In this document: in pieces, positions 17,459-27,461 of the stretch
Layout: every line of letters begins with the position of its first letter
How positions within the stretch are numbered: the first letter of the stretch is position 1
DNA from: Methylotenera_A sp040387515
GTDB taxonomy: Bacteria; Pseudomonadota; Gammaproteobacteria; Burkholderiales; Methylophilaceae
Assembly: GCA_040387515.1 (NCBI GenBank)
Contig: JAZKDP010000021.1
Location: forward strand, 5,707 to 69,706
Length of the DNA stretch: 64,000 nucleotides
Reading direction: 5' to 3'
Notes under the pieces: model-generated
Database searches by the model: none
The model's input: only the letters and a program-made list of their open reading frames with translations
What the model was told of the DNA's origin: nothing
Program-made: the position numbers and the translations under genes

Positions 17459-19600
17459 TTATGAGTTTAATTGCGAAAAATTCTCAATTAATTTTTTAAT
17501 AGCGACTGGCGGACCGAGATGCATGCCTTGACCATAATGCACGCCGATGGTTTTTAATTCTTTTAAAATCGCCTCGTTTTCAACAAACTCCGCGACGGTT
17601 TTTATGTTCATGGCTTCCGCCACACTATGTATTGAGCGCACCATGGCATGATCAATTTTATTAATGTGCATTTCTTTTACAAAAGCGCCATCAATTTTCA
17701 GAAAATCCACCTCGAAGTTTTTTAAATAGGTAAATGATGACATGCCGCTACCAAAATCATCCAATGCAAAACTACAGCCCAATTTTCTGAGCGCCGTAAA
17801 CAATTGAATGGTGTTTTTGAGATTAACAATCGCAGAAGTTTCAGTGATTTCAAAACAAATGGATGTTGGCGGGATAGCATAAACCGCCAATTGCTCGCGA
17901 ATAAACCCCAACAAACTTTTATCACCAAGTGACGTACCTGATAGGTTAATCGAAAAAACATAATTACACTTTTCATTACTTCTATCCAACATATCACGAT
18001 ACGCTGCGAACGTATTCCTAATCACCCAGCGATCAATATTAGGCATTAAATGATAACGCTCGGCAGAAGGAATAAATGCAGTTGGCAGTATGATTGTGCC
18101 ATCCAAGCTTATTTTTCTAATCAGCACTTCATAATGATGTTGTGCCGGCACATTAGACGAAAGTGGCACGATTGGCTGGCAATACAACATAAACTGCTCA
18201 TCATCAATTTCATCGGTAATATCTGAAATAGCTTCTACTTGTCTGCGTCGTTGAGTGACTTCAATATCGCCTGCGCTAAACAAGAAACTTTGATTACGAC
18301 CCGCTTTTTTAGCCGAATAACAAGCAGAGTCGGCCGCGTGCATAATTTCACTCACACTAGCAAAGCTAGCATTAATGACGACCATGCCAATGCTGACACC
18401 GATATTAAAAATTTTATCATCGTGCATAAATCGATAATCGTGCACTATTTTCAATAGGGTATTCGTGATTTGGCTGGCATCAGACAAGCTACAATTTTCG
18501 AGCAGTAAACCAAACTCATCTCCACCCAAACGCGCCAACGTGTCTCTATCGCGCATTCTATTGGCTAAGAGAACACTAATTTGCCTTAGTAGCTCGTCAC
18601 CCGCTGCGTGGCCACAGGTGTCATTCACCAACTTAAACTGATCCAAATCCATATAACAAAATACATGCTGCGCGTTCACTTCATGCACGCTTTTCAAGCT
18701 ACGTTCTAACCTAACTTCAAACTCGCGCCGATTCACCAAACCAGTTAAATCATCATGCTGCGCTTGATGACGCAGCATACTGGTTGCATCGTTAATCCTA
18801 TCCTGCATACTTTCATAAGCATGTTTAAGGCTAGTAGACATGGAATTAAAACCTTTTTGCAGGGTTTTTAATTCACCGCTGGAATTTTCAGTGATGGTTT
18901 GCGCAAAGATTCCTTCGCCGACTTTATTCACTGCATGCGCAATTTCTTGAATCGGTTTAGTGATATTGCGGCCAATACGCCATGCGATTAAAGCGCTCAT
19001 CATCAATCCAAATAAGCCAATTAAGAGGATTTTAGTAATTAAGTCGAGCTTGATATTTTGTAACGTCTGATTGCTTAAATCCACATAAACATGCCCAATT
19101 GCTAGCTGATTACTCGCTATTTCTGCGCCTTCTTTTGCATCGTATCCGCTGGAAAAATCCTCAATTTCAACCAAACTGCGGTAAATAGGTGAGGTAAAAA
19201 TAATGCCATTGCGCAGTTTGAATTCGTTCAGATTATTTTTATCAACGCGGTTAATTAAATCTTGTGACAATGGGCGGCCACTTAATGCCAACACCATGCC
19301 TTTATTATCGACTACTAGCACAGTCCTGACTTCCTGCTCATTAGATAGCGCTTGCTGTACTAGCTTCTGTAATATCTGGCGATTACCCGATATTACGCCA
19401 TACTCTGCCGCTGGCGCTAATTGCGATGCCATGATGCGGCCGCGGTCACTTAGTGATTGATTCAACACGTCAAAAACATTAGAAATAGCGTAACCAGCTA
19501 AAATAATCGCGAATAACAAGGCAGGAATAGTCCCCAGCAAAATTACTCTGGATTTAATGCCTAAATTATTAAAGCCTAATCGACCCGTATCATTTTTCAT
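17459..19600 (-). CDS. Membrane-bound GGDEF/EAL cyclic di-GMP enzyme
   Basis: The 713-residue protein has a membrane helix at about 18-40, a periplasmic sensor region (about 41-185), a second helix (about 188-208), a HAMP linker (about 209-262), a GGDEF domain with an intact GGDEF at 359-363, and an EAL domain starting with EVL at 491-493. In the EAL domain the FEITET, LDDFGSG, LKIDG and TVAEFVE motifs are all present, so phosphodiesterase activity is plausible; both activities may be retained. Its start overlaps the upstream periplasmic-binding gene by 11 bp, which suggests the binding protein feeds it a signal. Confidence 0.93.
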   Translation of the reverse strand: MKNDTGRLGFNNLGIKSRVILLGTIPALLFAIILAGYAISNVFDVLNQSLSDRGRIMASQLAPAAEYGVISGNRQILQKLVQQALSNEQEVRTVLVVDNKGMVLALSGRPLSQDLINRVDKNNLNEFKLRNGIIFTSPIYRSLVEIEDFSSGYDAKEGAEIASNQLAIGHVYVDLSNQTLQNIKLDLITKILLIGLFGLMMSALIAWRIGRNITKPIQEIAHAVNKVGEGIFAQTITENSSGELKTLQKGFNSMSTSLKHAYESMQDRINDATSMLRHQAQHDDLTGLVNRREFEVRLERSLKSVHEVNAQHVFCYMDLDQFKLVNDTCGHAAGDELLRQISVLLANRMRDRDTLARLGGDEFGLLLENCSLSDASQITNTLLKIVHDYRFMHDDKIFNIGVSIGMVVINASFASVSEIMHAADSACYSAKKAGRNQSFLFSAGDIEVTQRRRQVEAISDITDEIDDEQFMLYCQPIVPLSSNVPAQHHYEVLIRKISLDGTIILPTAFIPSAERYHLMPNIDRWVIRNTFAAYRDMLDRSNEKCNYVFSINLSGTSLGDKSLLGFIREQLAVYAIPPTSICFEITETSAIVNLKNTIQLFTALRKLGCSFALDDFGSGMSSFTYLKNFEVDFLKIDGAFVKEMHINKIDHAMVRSIHSVAEAMNIKTVAEFVENEAILKELKTIGVHYGQGMHLGPPVAIKKLIENFSQLNS

Positions 19601-20567
19601 ATTGTGCTAGTTCAGCGTCAGCTATTTTTTTCTGTAATTTGTCTTTATCTTCCACCACAATATTCAGTGAGCGCGCGACTTGATAATTGACGGCTATTGA
19701 AAAATATCGCGGCGTCTGTGGTGGTGGTAAAAGACCTGGTGACGCCTGTGAGTTCACCGCAATTTCTGTCGCCTGTTTAGCCAGTTGTTTAGTTGTGCTA
19801 TACACAGCAGCCAACGCACCCGCTTGTACGTACGACCGAGAATAACCAAACACTGGCTTGAGATGTCGGTATGTCGTCAATAAAATAGGCTGCGCAGTTT
19901 CACGGCTATACACAAATGAATCTGGAATCGCCATTAACGCATCGTTGTTATCTAATATTTTATTCAGCTTAGGGATTAAATCAGACTCTTGCGCAATGCT
20001 TTCCTCAGTGACATTAATGGCGGTTTTTTCACCTGCATCTTTAATTAACTCGGCATATTGAGATGAGCTGGTACCCAGTAGAACACCTAAATTTTTGATA
20101 TTTGGCATCACCGTCTTAATGAGCATCATTTGCCGCATATAAGGCTGATCTAATACGATTGCACTAAAGTTGCCCAAATCGCGCCTGCTAGAAGCAAGTA
20201 AACTATTAAATGCAGGCAAAGGTGTAAATACGCCAACAACAGGCGTTGTGTGTTTCAATTTACTGGCAGCCTGTAGCGCATTAACACCCAACGCAATCAC
20301 TAACTCACTATTTTCGGCGACTACTAATTTATCCGTTTCTTGTAAATCGATCACCTTTACACGCAGCGCCGTGTTCTTAGAGCTGATGAGCTCATCTCTA
20401 AAATGCTCTACAAACTCTAAATTAGTTGGCGTGGGTGCACTTAATATAATAGTGACGCCCGTGTAAGCAAATGAAAGTGTGGGCGCAAAAAAGCCAATCA
20501 TTAACGCAATAAACATTAATAATTTAATAAAACTCCTGCTTATTGTATTAGTGCGCAAATGAATCAC
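19590..20567 (-). CDS. Periplasmic ABC-type substrate-binding-like protein
   Basis: The 325-residue protein has an N-terminal signal/anchor (about 12-34), then a two-lobed periplasmic-binding fold of the PF04392 type, with segments such as LVIALGVNALQAASKLKHTTPVVGVF and LGVLLGTSSSQYAELI. No ABC permease or ATPase is nearby, so a transport role is unlikely. The end overlaps the GGDEF/EAL gene and the start is 31 bp after a TonB receptor. I infer a ligand sensor that signals to the cyclic di-GMP enzyme. The ligand is unknown. Confidence 0.8.
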   Translation of the reverse strand: MIHLRTNTISRSFIKLLMFIALMIGFFAPTLSFAYTGVTIILSAPTPTNLEFVEHFRDELISSKNTALRVKVIDLQETDKLVVAENSELVIALGVNALQAASKLKHTTPVVGVFTPLPAFNSLLASSRRDLGNFSAIVLDQPYMRQMMLIKTVMPNIKNLGVLLGTSSSQYAELIKDAGEKTAINVTEESIAQESDLIPKLNKILDNNDALMAIPDSFVYSRETAQPILLTTYRHLKPVFGYSRSYVQAGALAAVYSTTKQLAKQATEIAVNSQASPGLLPPPQTPRYFSIAVNYQVARSLNIVVEDKDKLQKKIADAELAQYEK

Positions 20568-20598
20568 TTTAGCGTCGCAAGCCCAGCCTTAAAATGCA

Positions 20599-22647
20599 TT
20601 AAAAATCTAACCTAACATTAATACGCGCGCGCCGCTTAAGCGTGTTGTAATCAGCAAATTCCTGATAATGATCATTGAATAGATTTTCAACAACAATCGC
20701 AACCTCGCCATTGCGGCGACCATAATCAAATCTTCGCGCCAGTCTAACATCACATTTTCTGATTAAATCGACCGGGTCGCCATCCCCCAAAAGGGTAGTT
20801 GCACTTGTTTGATAATAGGCAAAGCTCCCATCCCACTGATGATTAAAACGATGTGTAACAAGTGTGCTGGTTGTGTTGCGTGGCATTGATTTTATATAAT
20901 TACGCTTTAATCCATCCTGTGTCTCCCGAATATGCACATAAGCGTGATTAAATAATAATCGGGTACTGCGGGTTAGTGGCCAATTTGCCTGAAACTCAAT
21001 CCCTTCAACCCTTGCGCCACCTTGATTATCGCTTGTTGTTACATCTGCATCCAAAAATGGATTGAGTAACAAGGTATTTGCAGGCACGGTAAAATCGGTA
21101 CGGTCAACATCCCTGACTACATGATTGATACGATCACTGAACAACCGAGCATCTAAATGCAGGCGGCCAATTTCACCAACATAACCAAGTTCAGTTGAGA
21201 CAATTTGCTCGGGTTCTACGTCGCCCTTATTGGCTCTATATTGATAAATGAGCGCGCTGGGATTTGCCAATGTAGTTGGTATGACCAACCGATTTTGAAA
21301 TTTTTCTTCCACATAATTAGGCGTGCGTAACGCACTAGAAACTCCAAACCTAAAGCTATGATCTGGATTCAACTTAAAGTTAATACTCGCTCTGGGTGAA
21401 ATATCAGTCCCCGTAAAATCATTATGTTCCAACATGGCACCGGCATTAATGGTTAATTTTTCATGCGGCCGTAACTCTACATGCCCAAACAAACGCAGCA
21501 GATCAAAATAATCGGTATTTTTGCTGGCCAAATAAAAAGGTGCATAAGTTGAATCTCTTCGCATGCTTGCACCCCACACCGCGCGCGCATTACTGGCAAG
21601 TGTAAAAGTATGTTGTGCTTCAATGTCGGTACGTTTTTGCACGACTTCGTTGTCAATCACTAATCTGCCATTCACCAAATTTGGACTTAATGCCCCAATC
21701 AATGGCCTTAAATCAACCGAGGTCGCCGTATCATCCGATTGATCATAACTGTGATACGCCTGCAGCGTTAAATCACTGGTATCTGAAATGCTATGTCGCC
21801 AGCGAATTAACCCAAAATGGTTATTAATTTGCTTGGTACGTGGCAAAAATACAATATTGTCTTCGTTAATATTACCTTCACCGCGCGCGCCATCGGTAAT
21901 ACCAAACTCAAACTCAAGGTTATCATTTGAATCAAGCCGATACTCCGCTTGTGAGCTAATAAAACGGGTACGTTTAAAATCGTTGCGGTTATCTAAACCG
22001 TCATCTTGCCGATATCCAGTCGTCAATCGATAACCAAAATCATCCACCTTGCCTGCATGGCGATAAAACACTTCGTTACGCCCATTACCATGAGTTGCAA
22101 TAACACTGTTATTCGGCGTTTCAGATGGCGTTTGTGTGATGATATTAATCACACCAAAATAAGAATTTGCACCATAACTAGCGGCGTTAGGGCCACGCGT
22201 TACTTCAATACGCTCAATATCAACAAGCGCAATTGGCAATTCGCTCCAATTAACACCACCAAACAGCGGGCTGTAAACCGACCGACCGTTAATCATCACT
22301 TGCATCGTACCCGCATAAGCCGATGTCATACCATGATAACTAACCGTATGATTGGTGTTGTAAACGTAACCGGCATTGGTTCCTACGTACATGCCAGGCA
22401 CTAGCCGAAAGATCTCTGGCAAATCGACGATACCACTGGCGCGAATGGTTTCACGACTAATCACTGTGACCGCAGAAGGCACATCAGCAGGTGCTTGTGC
22501 TAAGCGCGATACCGTCAGCACTTTTGGCACTTCACCCATATAATCATCTTCAGACAACATATCCGAAGACGATTCTTCTGCATATGCCACAGGCTCACAG
22601 GTGAGAAATGCCGCCACAAACAATAGTCGATACAGGTAACTTTTCAT
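20599..22647 (-). CDS. TonB-dependent outer-membrane receptor
   Basis: The 682-residue protein has a signal peptide ending near residue 23 (PVAYA), a plug domain (about 45-165) with VPSAVTVISRETIRASG and RIEVTRGPNAASYGANSYFGVINII, and a 22-strand-type barrel ending in the C-terminal INVRLDF with terminal Phe. It is CirA/FepA-like in shape; the substrate cannot be read. It heads the run receptor, binding protein, GGDEF/EAL. No Fur box or riboswitch was recognised in the 150 bp upstream. Confidence 0.9.
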   Translation of the reverse strand: MKSYLYRLLFVAAFLTCEPVAYAEESSSDMLSEDDYMGEVPKVLTVSRLAQAPADVPSAVTVISRETIRASGIVDLPEIFRLVPGMYVGTNAGYVYNTNHTVSYHGMTSAYAGTMQVMINGRSVYSPLFGGVNWSELPIALVDIERIEVTRGPNAASYGANSYFGVINIITQTPSETPNNSVIATHGNGRNEVFYRHAGKVDDFGYRLTTGYRQDDGLDNRNDFKRTRFISSQAEYRLDSNDNLEFEFGITDGARGEGNINEDNIVFLPRTKQINNHFGLIRWRHSISDTSDLTLQAYHSYDQSDDTATSVDLRPLIGALSPNLVNGRLVIDNEVVQKRTDIEAQHTFTLASNARAVWGASMRRDSTYAPFYLASKNTDYFDLLRLFGHVELRPHEKLTINAGAMLEHNDFTGTDISPRASINFKLNPDHSFRFGVSSALRTPNYVEEKFQNRLVIPTTLANPSALIYQYRANKGDVEPEQIVSTELGYVGEIGRLHLDARLFSDRINHVVRDVDRTDFTVPANTLLLNPFLDADVTTSDNQGGARVEGIEFQANWPLTRSTRLLFNHAYVHIRETQDGLKRNYIKSMPRNTTSTLVTHRFNHQWDGSFAYYQTSATTLLGDGDPVDLIRKCDVRLARRFDYGRRNGEVAIVVENLFNDHYQEFADYNTLKRRARINVRLDF

Positions 22648-22797
22648 TGTTTTAATACTCTCGGGTTAATCTCACCGTGTATGTAGATGCTTGCACCTGA
22701 CGGTTACATCGTGCTTTGTTAAAATTTTAATTAATTTTATTATTTATGAGTCTTATTATTTAATAGCTTTTAAAACAAACGTCTTAATATGATTATA

Positions 22798-23649
22798 TTA
22801 TTTGGCTTTAAGCTTAATCCAGTATTTACGTACCAGCCAAATCACGGGGATGCCAATCAATAGCCAAGGAATTAAACCAACGACAAAAGTAATCACAGCA
22901 CCGAAGCTTTCCATCATCACCTGCCCTGCATTTTTCAGCGCGCGGGCTACCGGTGCAAAAAAACCTTGTTCTGTAATGCCTTGGCTGGCAGTGAAATTAA
23001 TATTCACAGCGACCAAATCCGTTTCTAATGCCAACACTTTACGAATACTGGCAATGCTATCTAACTCACTTTGCGTATTCGCCAACTCACGCTCTACATC
23101 GATAATATCCTTAAACTTCGCCGTTTTATCACCTAACATCAAACGCAGTCTATCCCTCAAATCAGTTAGATTTTTAATTCTAGCATCCGCATCCATCACC
23201 TGAATTGTTTTATCTTCACTATCTCGGCCATGCTGCATCACTTCGCCGTTTTCTGCCAATCCAGTCAAAAATATACTGACATTTCTAGGCGGTACACGCA
23301 GGCTTAAAGACGCAGATGGCGGACTATAAGGCGTTTCGCGATTGTAATTTGCACTGAGCAATTGGCAGCCTAGCGCTTCACAATGTTTGATGGTGGCATC
23401 AAAACTCGCCTGCATTTTTTCTGGTGCCGTTTCAATTTGTAAATGATGGCGGAGCGCAATGTATTTTTTAGCGGCCGCATTAATTGGCTCGCTAATTTCA
23501 GTCAAACCTAATTCAGCGCCACCTGCTGAGTCGGCAGCCATTTTTGCCGTTGGCGCAGACCTTGCCATTTCAAAAGAATTAGTGGCAGCATCTTGCTTAT
23601 TGCAAGCCATTAACAGCAACGATAGTAGTGCAATTAAACCGTACTTCAT
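22798..23649 (-). CDS. DUF4349 lipoprotein
   Basis: This lipoprotein has a signal ending in LLMAC (lipidated Cys near residue 16), a soluble region with a DUF4349 fold (about 75-250) including a predicted coiled coil (KIKNLTDLRDRLRLML type segment), and a C-terminal membrane helix ending in a basic tail (VIWLVRKYWIKLKAK). The start is set at the ATG at 23649 because AGAGGA lies 7 bases upstream and the longer frame begins with TTG two codons earlier. No biochemical function is known for the family. It stands between the TonB module and ruvA. Confidence 0.85.
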   Translation of the reverse strand: MKYGLIALLSLLLMACNKQDAATNSFEMARSAPTAKMAADSAGGAELGLTEISEPINAAAKKYIALRHHLQIETAPEKMQASFDATIKHCEALGCQLLSANYNRETPYSPPSASLSLRVPPRNVSIFLTGLAENGEVMQHGRDSEDKTIQVMDADARIKNLTDLRDRLRLMLGDKTAKFKDIIDVERELANTQSELDSIASIRKVLALETDLVAVNINFTASQGITEQGFFAPVARALKNAGQVMMESFGAVITFVVGLIPWLLIGIPVIWLVRKYWIKLKAK

Positions 23650-23748
23650 GTGCAAATCCTCTTTCTCGTTGCAAAGCGAATCACGCTTTTAATATTGCCA
23701 AATTGTACCTTTTTAATGCGTAAAAGCCAGCAATGCCAATACATATGA

Positions 23749-23780
23749 AAAAGCCACCACTGTTGTGTGATGGCTTTTTT
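23749..23780 (-). terminator. Rho-independent terminator after ruvA
   Basis: On the minus strand AAAAAGCCATCAC pairs with GTGGTGGCTTTTT around a short loop, followed by T residues. It lies 30 bp past the ruvA stop and ends the yebC-ruvC-ruvA operon. Confidence 0.88.
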
Positions 23781-23807
23781 GTAAACATATGGTTAATTAA
23801 CCCGAAA

Positions 23808-24392
23808 TTAACTTGATTTAGAAAGTAATTTAAGCGATTGCCTAATACCTTCTGAAACAGACAAATCTTTTGGTAATAATTTAATCGTTGCTAGCGCTTC
23901 TTTATCGTTATAACCCAATGCCAATAAGGCATTTAATATATCGCTAGTAGCAGATTTTGGTTGAGCAATACCAACACTATTGACACCATTAATAGAGAAT
24001 TTATCTTTTAACTCAAGCAATAATCGCTCTGCGGTTTTTTTGCCGATACCTGGAATACGCGTCAGCATCGTCACTTCCTGTAGATTAACCGCTTGAATCA
24101 AATCTTCAATACTCATGCCGCTTAAAATAGATAAAGCCGACTTCGCGCCGATACCATTTACTTTAAGCAATTGTTTAAACGTACTTTTTTCTTGCTCAGA
24201 ACCAAAGCCGTACAATAGCTGCGCATCTTCACGCACCACCATATAAGTCAGCAACTGTACTTTTGCGCCAATGTCAGGCAAGTTGTAAAAAGTGCTCATC
24301 GGCACTTCCACCTCATAACCCACGCCTGCGCAATCAATCACCACTTGTGGTGGCGCTTTTTCAATCAAAATACCGTTTAATCGTGCAATCAT
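23808..24392 (-). CDS. ruvA: Holliday junction DNA-binding protein RuvA
   Basis: RuvA binds four-way junctions and loads RuvB. The 194-residue chain has the N-terminal OB fold (MIARLNGILIEK), two helix-hairpin-helix motifs (LLKVNGIGAKSALSIL and LTRIPGIGKKTAERLL), and the C-terminal RuvB-binding domain (DILNALLALGYNDKEA). The length is normal. It lies 74 bp after ruvC. Confidence 0.97.
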   Translation of the reverse strand: MIARLNGILIEKAPPQVVIDCAGVGYEVEVPMSTFYNLPDIGAKVQLLTYMVVREDAQLLYGFGSEQEKSTFKQLLKVNGIGAKSALSILSGMSIEDLIQAVNLQEVTMLTRIPGIGKKTAERLLLELKDKFSINGVNSVGIAQPKSATSDILNALLALGYNDKEALATIKLLPKDLSVSEGIRQSLKLLSKSS

Positions 24393-24466
24393 AATTCTGC
24401 TTTAAATAAATGTGTGTAAACCGCTTGAAATCATTATAGCTAAAGGAGGCACGGCGTAATTTGGTT

Positions 24467-25027
24467 TTATACAAGCCGCCCATTCTTAACCCGAAAACCT
24501 GCGGTCGCTAACTTCCCCAAACCCTGCCCGCCATGTGCATGACAAATCGCACAAGCCAATGCATCGGCAGAATCTGGTTTCGGTGCTGCTGGTAGATTCA
24601 GCAAGCGCTTGACCATTTCCTGCACTTGCTCTTTTTGCGCATGACCATTGCCGACAACGGCCTGCTTAACTTGTAATGCAGTGTATTCCGCCACGGTTAA
24701 ATCACGAATCACCGCTGCGCTAATTGCTGCGCCACGCGCCTGACCGAGCAATAAAGTCGATTGCGGGTTGACGTTTACGAACACCTTCTCAATCGCCACT
24801 TGGTTCGGCTGGTAAGTATCAATGACTTCAAACAAGCCATCCAGAATAATTTTTAGCCGCGCCGGCAACTCTTCCCTGTCGTCTTCACCTTCTATTTTGT
24901 TCTTTTTGCCGCTGGCGGTTTTAATGGTACCGCTGGCGATATAAGTGATTTTCTCACCAACCTTTTCAATCACGCCAAAGCCAGTGTTACGTAAGCCAGG
25001 GTCAATTCCGAGTATGCGAGTAATCAC
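24467..25027 (-). CDS. ruvC: Holliday junction resolvase RuvC
   Basis: RuvC cuts Holliday junctions. The 186-residue chain begins RILGIDPGLRNTGFGV with the first catalytic Asp, has the VAIEKVFVNVNPQS segment with the catalytic Glu, and KPDSADALACAICH with the last acidic residues. A 15-residue Lys/Asp/Glu-rich insertion (ASGKKNKIEGEDDREE, about residue 39-54) enlarges an otherwise compact region. The start is GTG at 25027, overlapping the yebC stop by one base. Confidence 0.96.
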   Translation of the reverse strand: MITRILGIDPGLRNTGFGVIEKVGEKITYIASGTIKTASGKKNKIEGEDDREELPARLKIILDGLFEVIDTYQPNQVAIEKVFVNVNPQSTLLLGQARGAAISAAVIRDLTVAEYTALQVKQAVVGNGHAQKEQVQEMVKRLLNLPAAPKPDSADALACAICHAHGGQGLGKLATAGFRVKNGRLV

Positions 25028-25752
25028 TATTCTTCAATTAACGCGGTTGTGTAGACATCTTGCACATCATCTAAATCTTCTAATGCGTCTAAGATTTTTT
25101 GCATTTTAATCGCATCATCACCAGTAAATTCAACTTCATTCAGTGGCTTCATAGTCACTTCACTTAATACGGGTTTTAAACCAGCTGCTTCCAGCGCTTC
25201 TTTTACGGTAATAAAGTCATTTGGTGCTGTAATCACTTCTATACTGCCATCTTCATCTGTTACGATGTCTTCTGCGCCCGCTTCCAGCGCCGCTTCCATC
25301 ACTTTATCTTCAATGATTCCCGGCTCAAACACTAAGCTACCACAATGCTTAAACATAAATGCCACTGAGCCATCTGTGCCTAAATTTCCACCGAATTTAG
25401 TCAAAGCATGGCGCACGTCAGCCACTGCACGTTGTTTGTTATCAGTTAAGCAATCAATAATAATCGCCGCACCATTAATGCCGTAGCCTTCATAACGGAT
25501 TTCTTCGTAGTTCACGCCTTCCAATTCACCCGTACCTTTTTTAATGGCACGTGTGATGTTGTCTGCCGGCATGTTTTCTTCTTTGGCCTCAGCAACTGCA
25601 GCGCGCAATCGTGGGTTCATGGTGACATCGCCACCACTTAAACGCGCTGCGACAGTGATTTCTTTAATGATTTTGGTGAAAATTTTGCCGCGTTTGGCGT
25701 CTTGGCGACCTTTGCGGTGTTGGATATTTGCCCATTTACTGTGTCCTGCCAT
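25027..25752 (-). CDS. yebC: YebC/PmpR-type transcriptional/translation factor
   Basis: The 241-residue protein has the family start MAGHSKWANIQHRKGRQDAK and the NPRLRAAVAEAKEENMPADNI segment. Family members are DNA-binding regulators, and more recently some have been tied to relief of ribosome stalling at proline runs. The yebC-ruvC-ruvA order is a very common proteobacterial arrangement. Confidence 0.96.
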   Translation of the reverse strand: MAGHSKWANIQHRKGRQDAKRGKIFTKIIKEITVAARLSGGDVTMNPRLRAAVAEAKEENMPADNITRAIKKGTGELEGVNYEEIRYEGYGINGAAIIIDCLTDNKQRAVADVRHALTKFGGNLGTDGSVAFMFKHCGSLVFEPGIIEDKVMEAALEAGAEDIVTDEDGSIEVITAPNDFITVKEALEAAGLKPVLSEVTMKPLNEVEFTGDDAIKMQKILDALEDLDDVQDVYTTALIEE

Positions 25753-25954
25753 GCTATTTCCTTGATATTTTTAGATTCTCGGGCATTTTATCATAGGCTT
25801 TTAATGTGCGAGAAATGCGGCAAAAATGACTTGTTAATTTAGTAGTTAATCCATTTTAACCGATTAAAATTGGTTAAATAAAAGCGTTAACTATGCGCTC
25901 TTTATAAAGGCTCAAGCCGTGAATAACCAATTAATGCGCTCTTATTTGCTGCGT

Positions 25955-27250
25955 CTAGTGTTTTGGATAAACCCGCACCAACAACACACGTGGACCGACC
26001 ATTTTCTTTACTACTACTGAGAACTGATCAAACTCGATACGTTGCCCTTCTTCTGGCAACTCGGTTAATTTCCACAAAACCAATCCCGCGACCGTATCTG
26101 CATCATCCGATTCGATATCGATGCCCAGCGTACGCTCAAGTGTGTTAATGGATAATGAGCCTTTACCAAGTAGCGACCCATCATCTAGTTTTGTCCACTC
26201 GCTTTGCGATTGCCTGAACTCGTCATGAATATCCCCAACCAGCGCAGACAATAAATTATCCAAGGTAATAAATCCGACTGGCGGATTGTCGGGATACGCA
26301 ACCACCGTAAAATGCGGCGCACCGCGTTGCAATTTTCTGAAAAGCTCTGTCGCTAATGTATCAGGTGAAACCATTTTCACTGGCCTCATCAGACTTTGAA
26401 TATCGGTAAATTGGCTGTCTTTTGTGAGGGCGATAAAAATATCTTTGATATGAATAATACCAATCACTTGCCCATCGTCCGCCACCAGCGGATAACGGCT
26501 GTAGCGATGTTGCACGATGCGCTCCATATTTTGCTTAAATGTTTCATCTGCCTGCAAAGCGATTGCTTCATGAAAAGGATGCATCAAATCTGACACGGCT
26601 AACTCTCTAAAATCAATCGCCTGCGCCAGCACTTTCCATTCGGATGAGCTAAAACTTTCGTTGGGGTGCGAGCTGCGCAAAATAAGTTTCAACTCTTCAT
26701 TGGAGTATTGCATCTCATGCCCAGCTTTGTTTTTTAACTTTAGGACATTAATGATCATATTTGAGCTTTTATTCAACACCCAAATAGCAGGGAACATTAC
26801 CCAGTAAAATCCATATAATGCCGGCGCAGTCCATAAGCTCACACGCTCTGCCATGCGGATAGCCAATGTTTTAGGCACTAATTCACCTAGCACGATATGC
26901 ATATAAGAAATGGTAAAAAAGGCGGCGATAAACGCGATGCCATGAATGAGTTTTTGACTTTCCACCCCAGCGCGGATTAAGGCAGGCTCAATTAGTGCCG
27001 CAAAGGCGGGCTCGCCCACCCAGCCTAATCCCAGCGATGCCAAGGTAATGCCTAGCTGACATGCCGATAAATAAGCATCTAAACTGCCATGCACTTTGGC
27101 AAGCATTTTGCCACGCCAGCCCAAATTTTTTGCAATGGCACGTACGCGCGTACTACGTAGCTTGACTAAGCCAAACTCCGCCGCAACAAAAAACCCATTC
27201 AATAAAACTAGTAGTACGGCGAGGAAAATTAAAAACAGATTGGCGCTCAT
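25955..27250 (-). CDS. CNNM/CorC-type membrane protein (HlyC/CorC family)
   Basis: The 431-residue protein has an N-terminal CNNM membrane domain with three to four helices (about 5-180), a pair of CBS domains (about 215-335) with VSDLMHPFHEAIAL and YSRYPLVADDGQVIGIIHIKD, and a C-terminal CorC/HlyC transporter-associated domain (about 345-428). Relatives are implicated in magnesium or cobalt export. It is a lone gene between yebC and the EamA operon. Confidence 0.9.
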   Translation of the reverse strand: MSANLFLIFLAVLLVLLNGFFVAAEFGLVKLRSTRVRAIAKNLGWRGKMLAKVHGSLDAYLSACQLGITLASLGLGWVGEPAFAALIEPALIRAGVESQKLIHGIAFIAAFFTISYMHIVLGELVPKTLAIRMAERVSLWTAPALYGFYWVMFPAIWVLNKSSNMIINVLKLKNKAGHEMQYSNEELKLILRSSHPNESFSSSEWKVLAQAIDFRELAVSDLMHPFHEAIALQADETFKQNMERIVQHRYSRYPLVADDGQVIGIIHIKDIFIALTKDSQFTDIQSLMRPVKMVSPDTLATELFRKLQRGAPHFTVVAYPDNPPVGFITLDNLLSALVGDIHDEFRQSQSEWTKLDDGSLLGKGSLSINTLERTLGIDIESDDADTVAGLVLWKLTELPEEGQRIEFDQFSVVVKKMVGPRVLLVRVYPKH

Positions 27251-27461
27251 GGCTGGTAGAAATATTTTTTATTATGCGAATAACAGCCTTCAAGTTTAGC
27301 ATGAAGTGATTATTCGGATATGACAGCTACAAAACAAGTTAATTAAAGTCGTTAAAAGACTTGGTGCATGGGCACTTGGGCGATAATTTAAGACTAATCA
27401 TCCAATTAAACTTGAGAAAACTTCTTACTTAATCTAACTTGATTGGTTAAATTTTTAATAT

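Noticed and set aside
22006..22404. 132-codon open frame on the plus strand inside the TonB receptor
   Set aside because: Antisense to a well-supported receptor gene, with no domain resemblance or signal.
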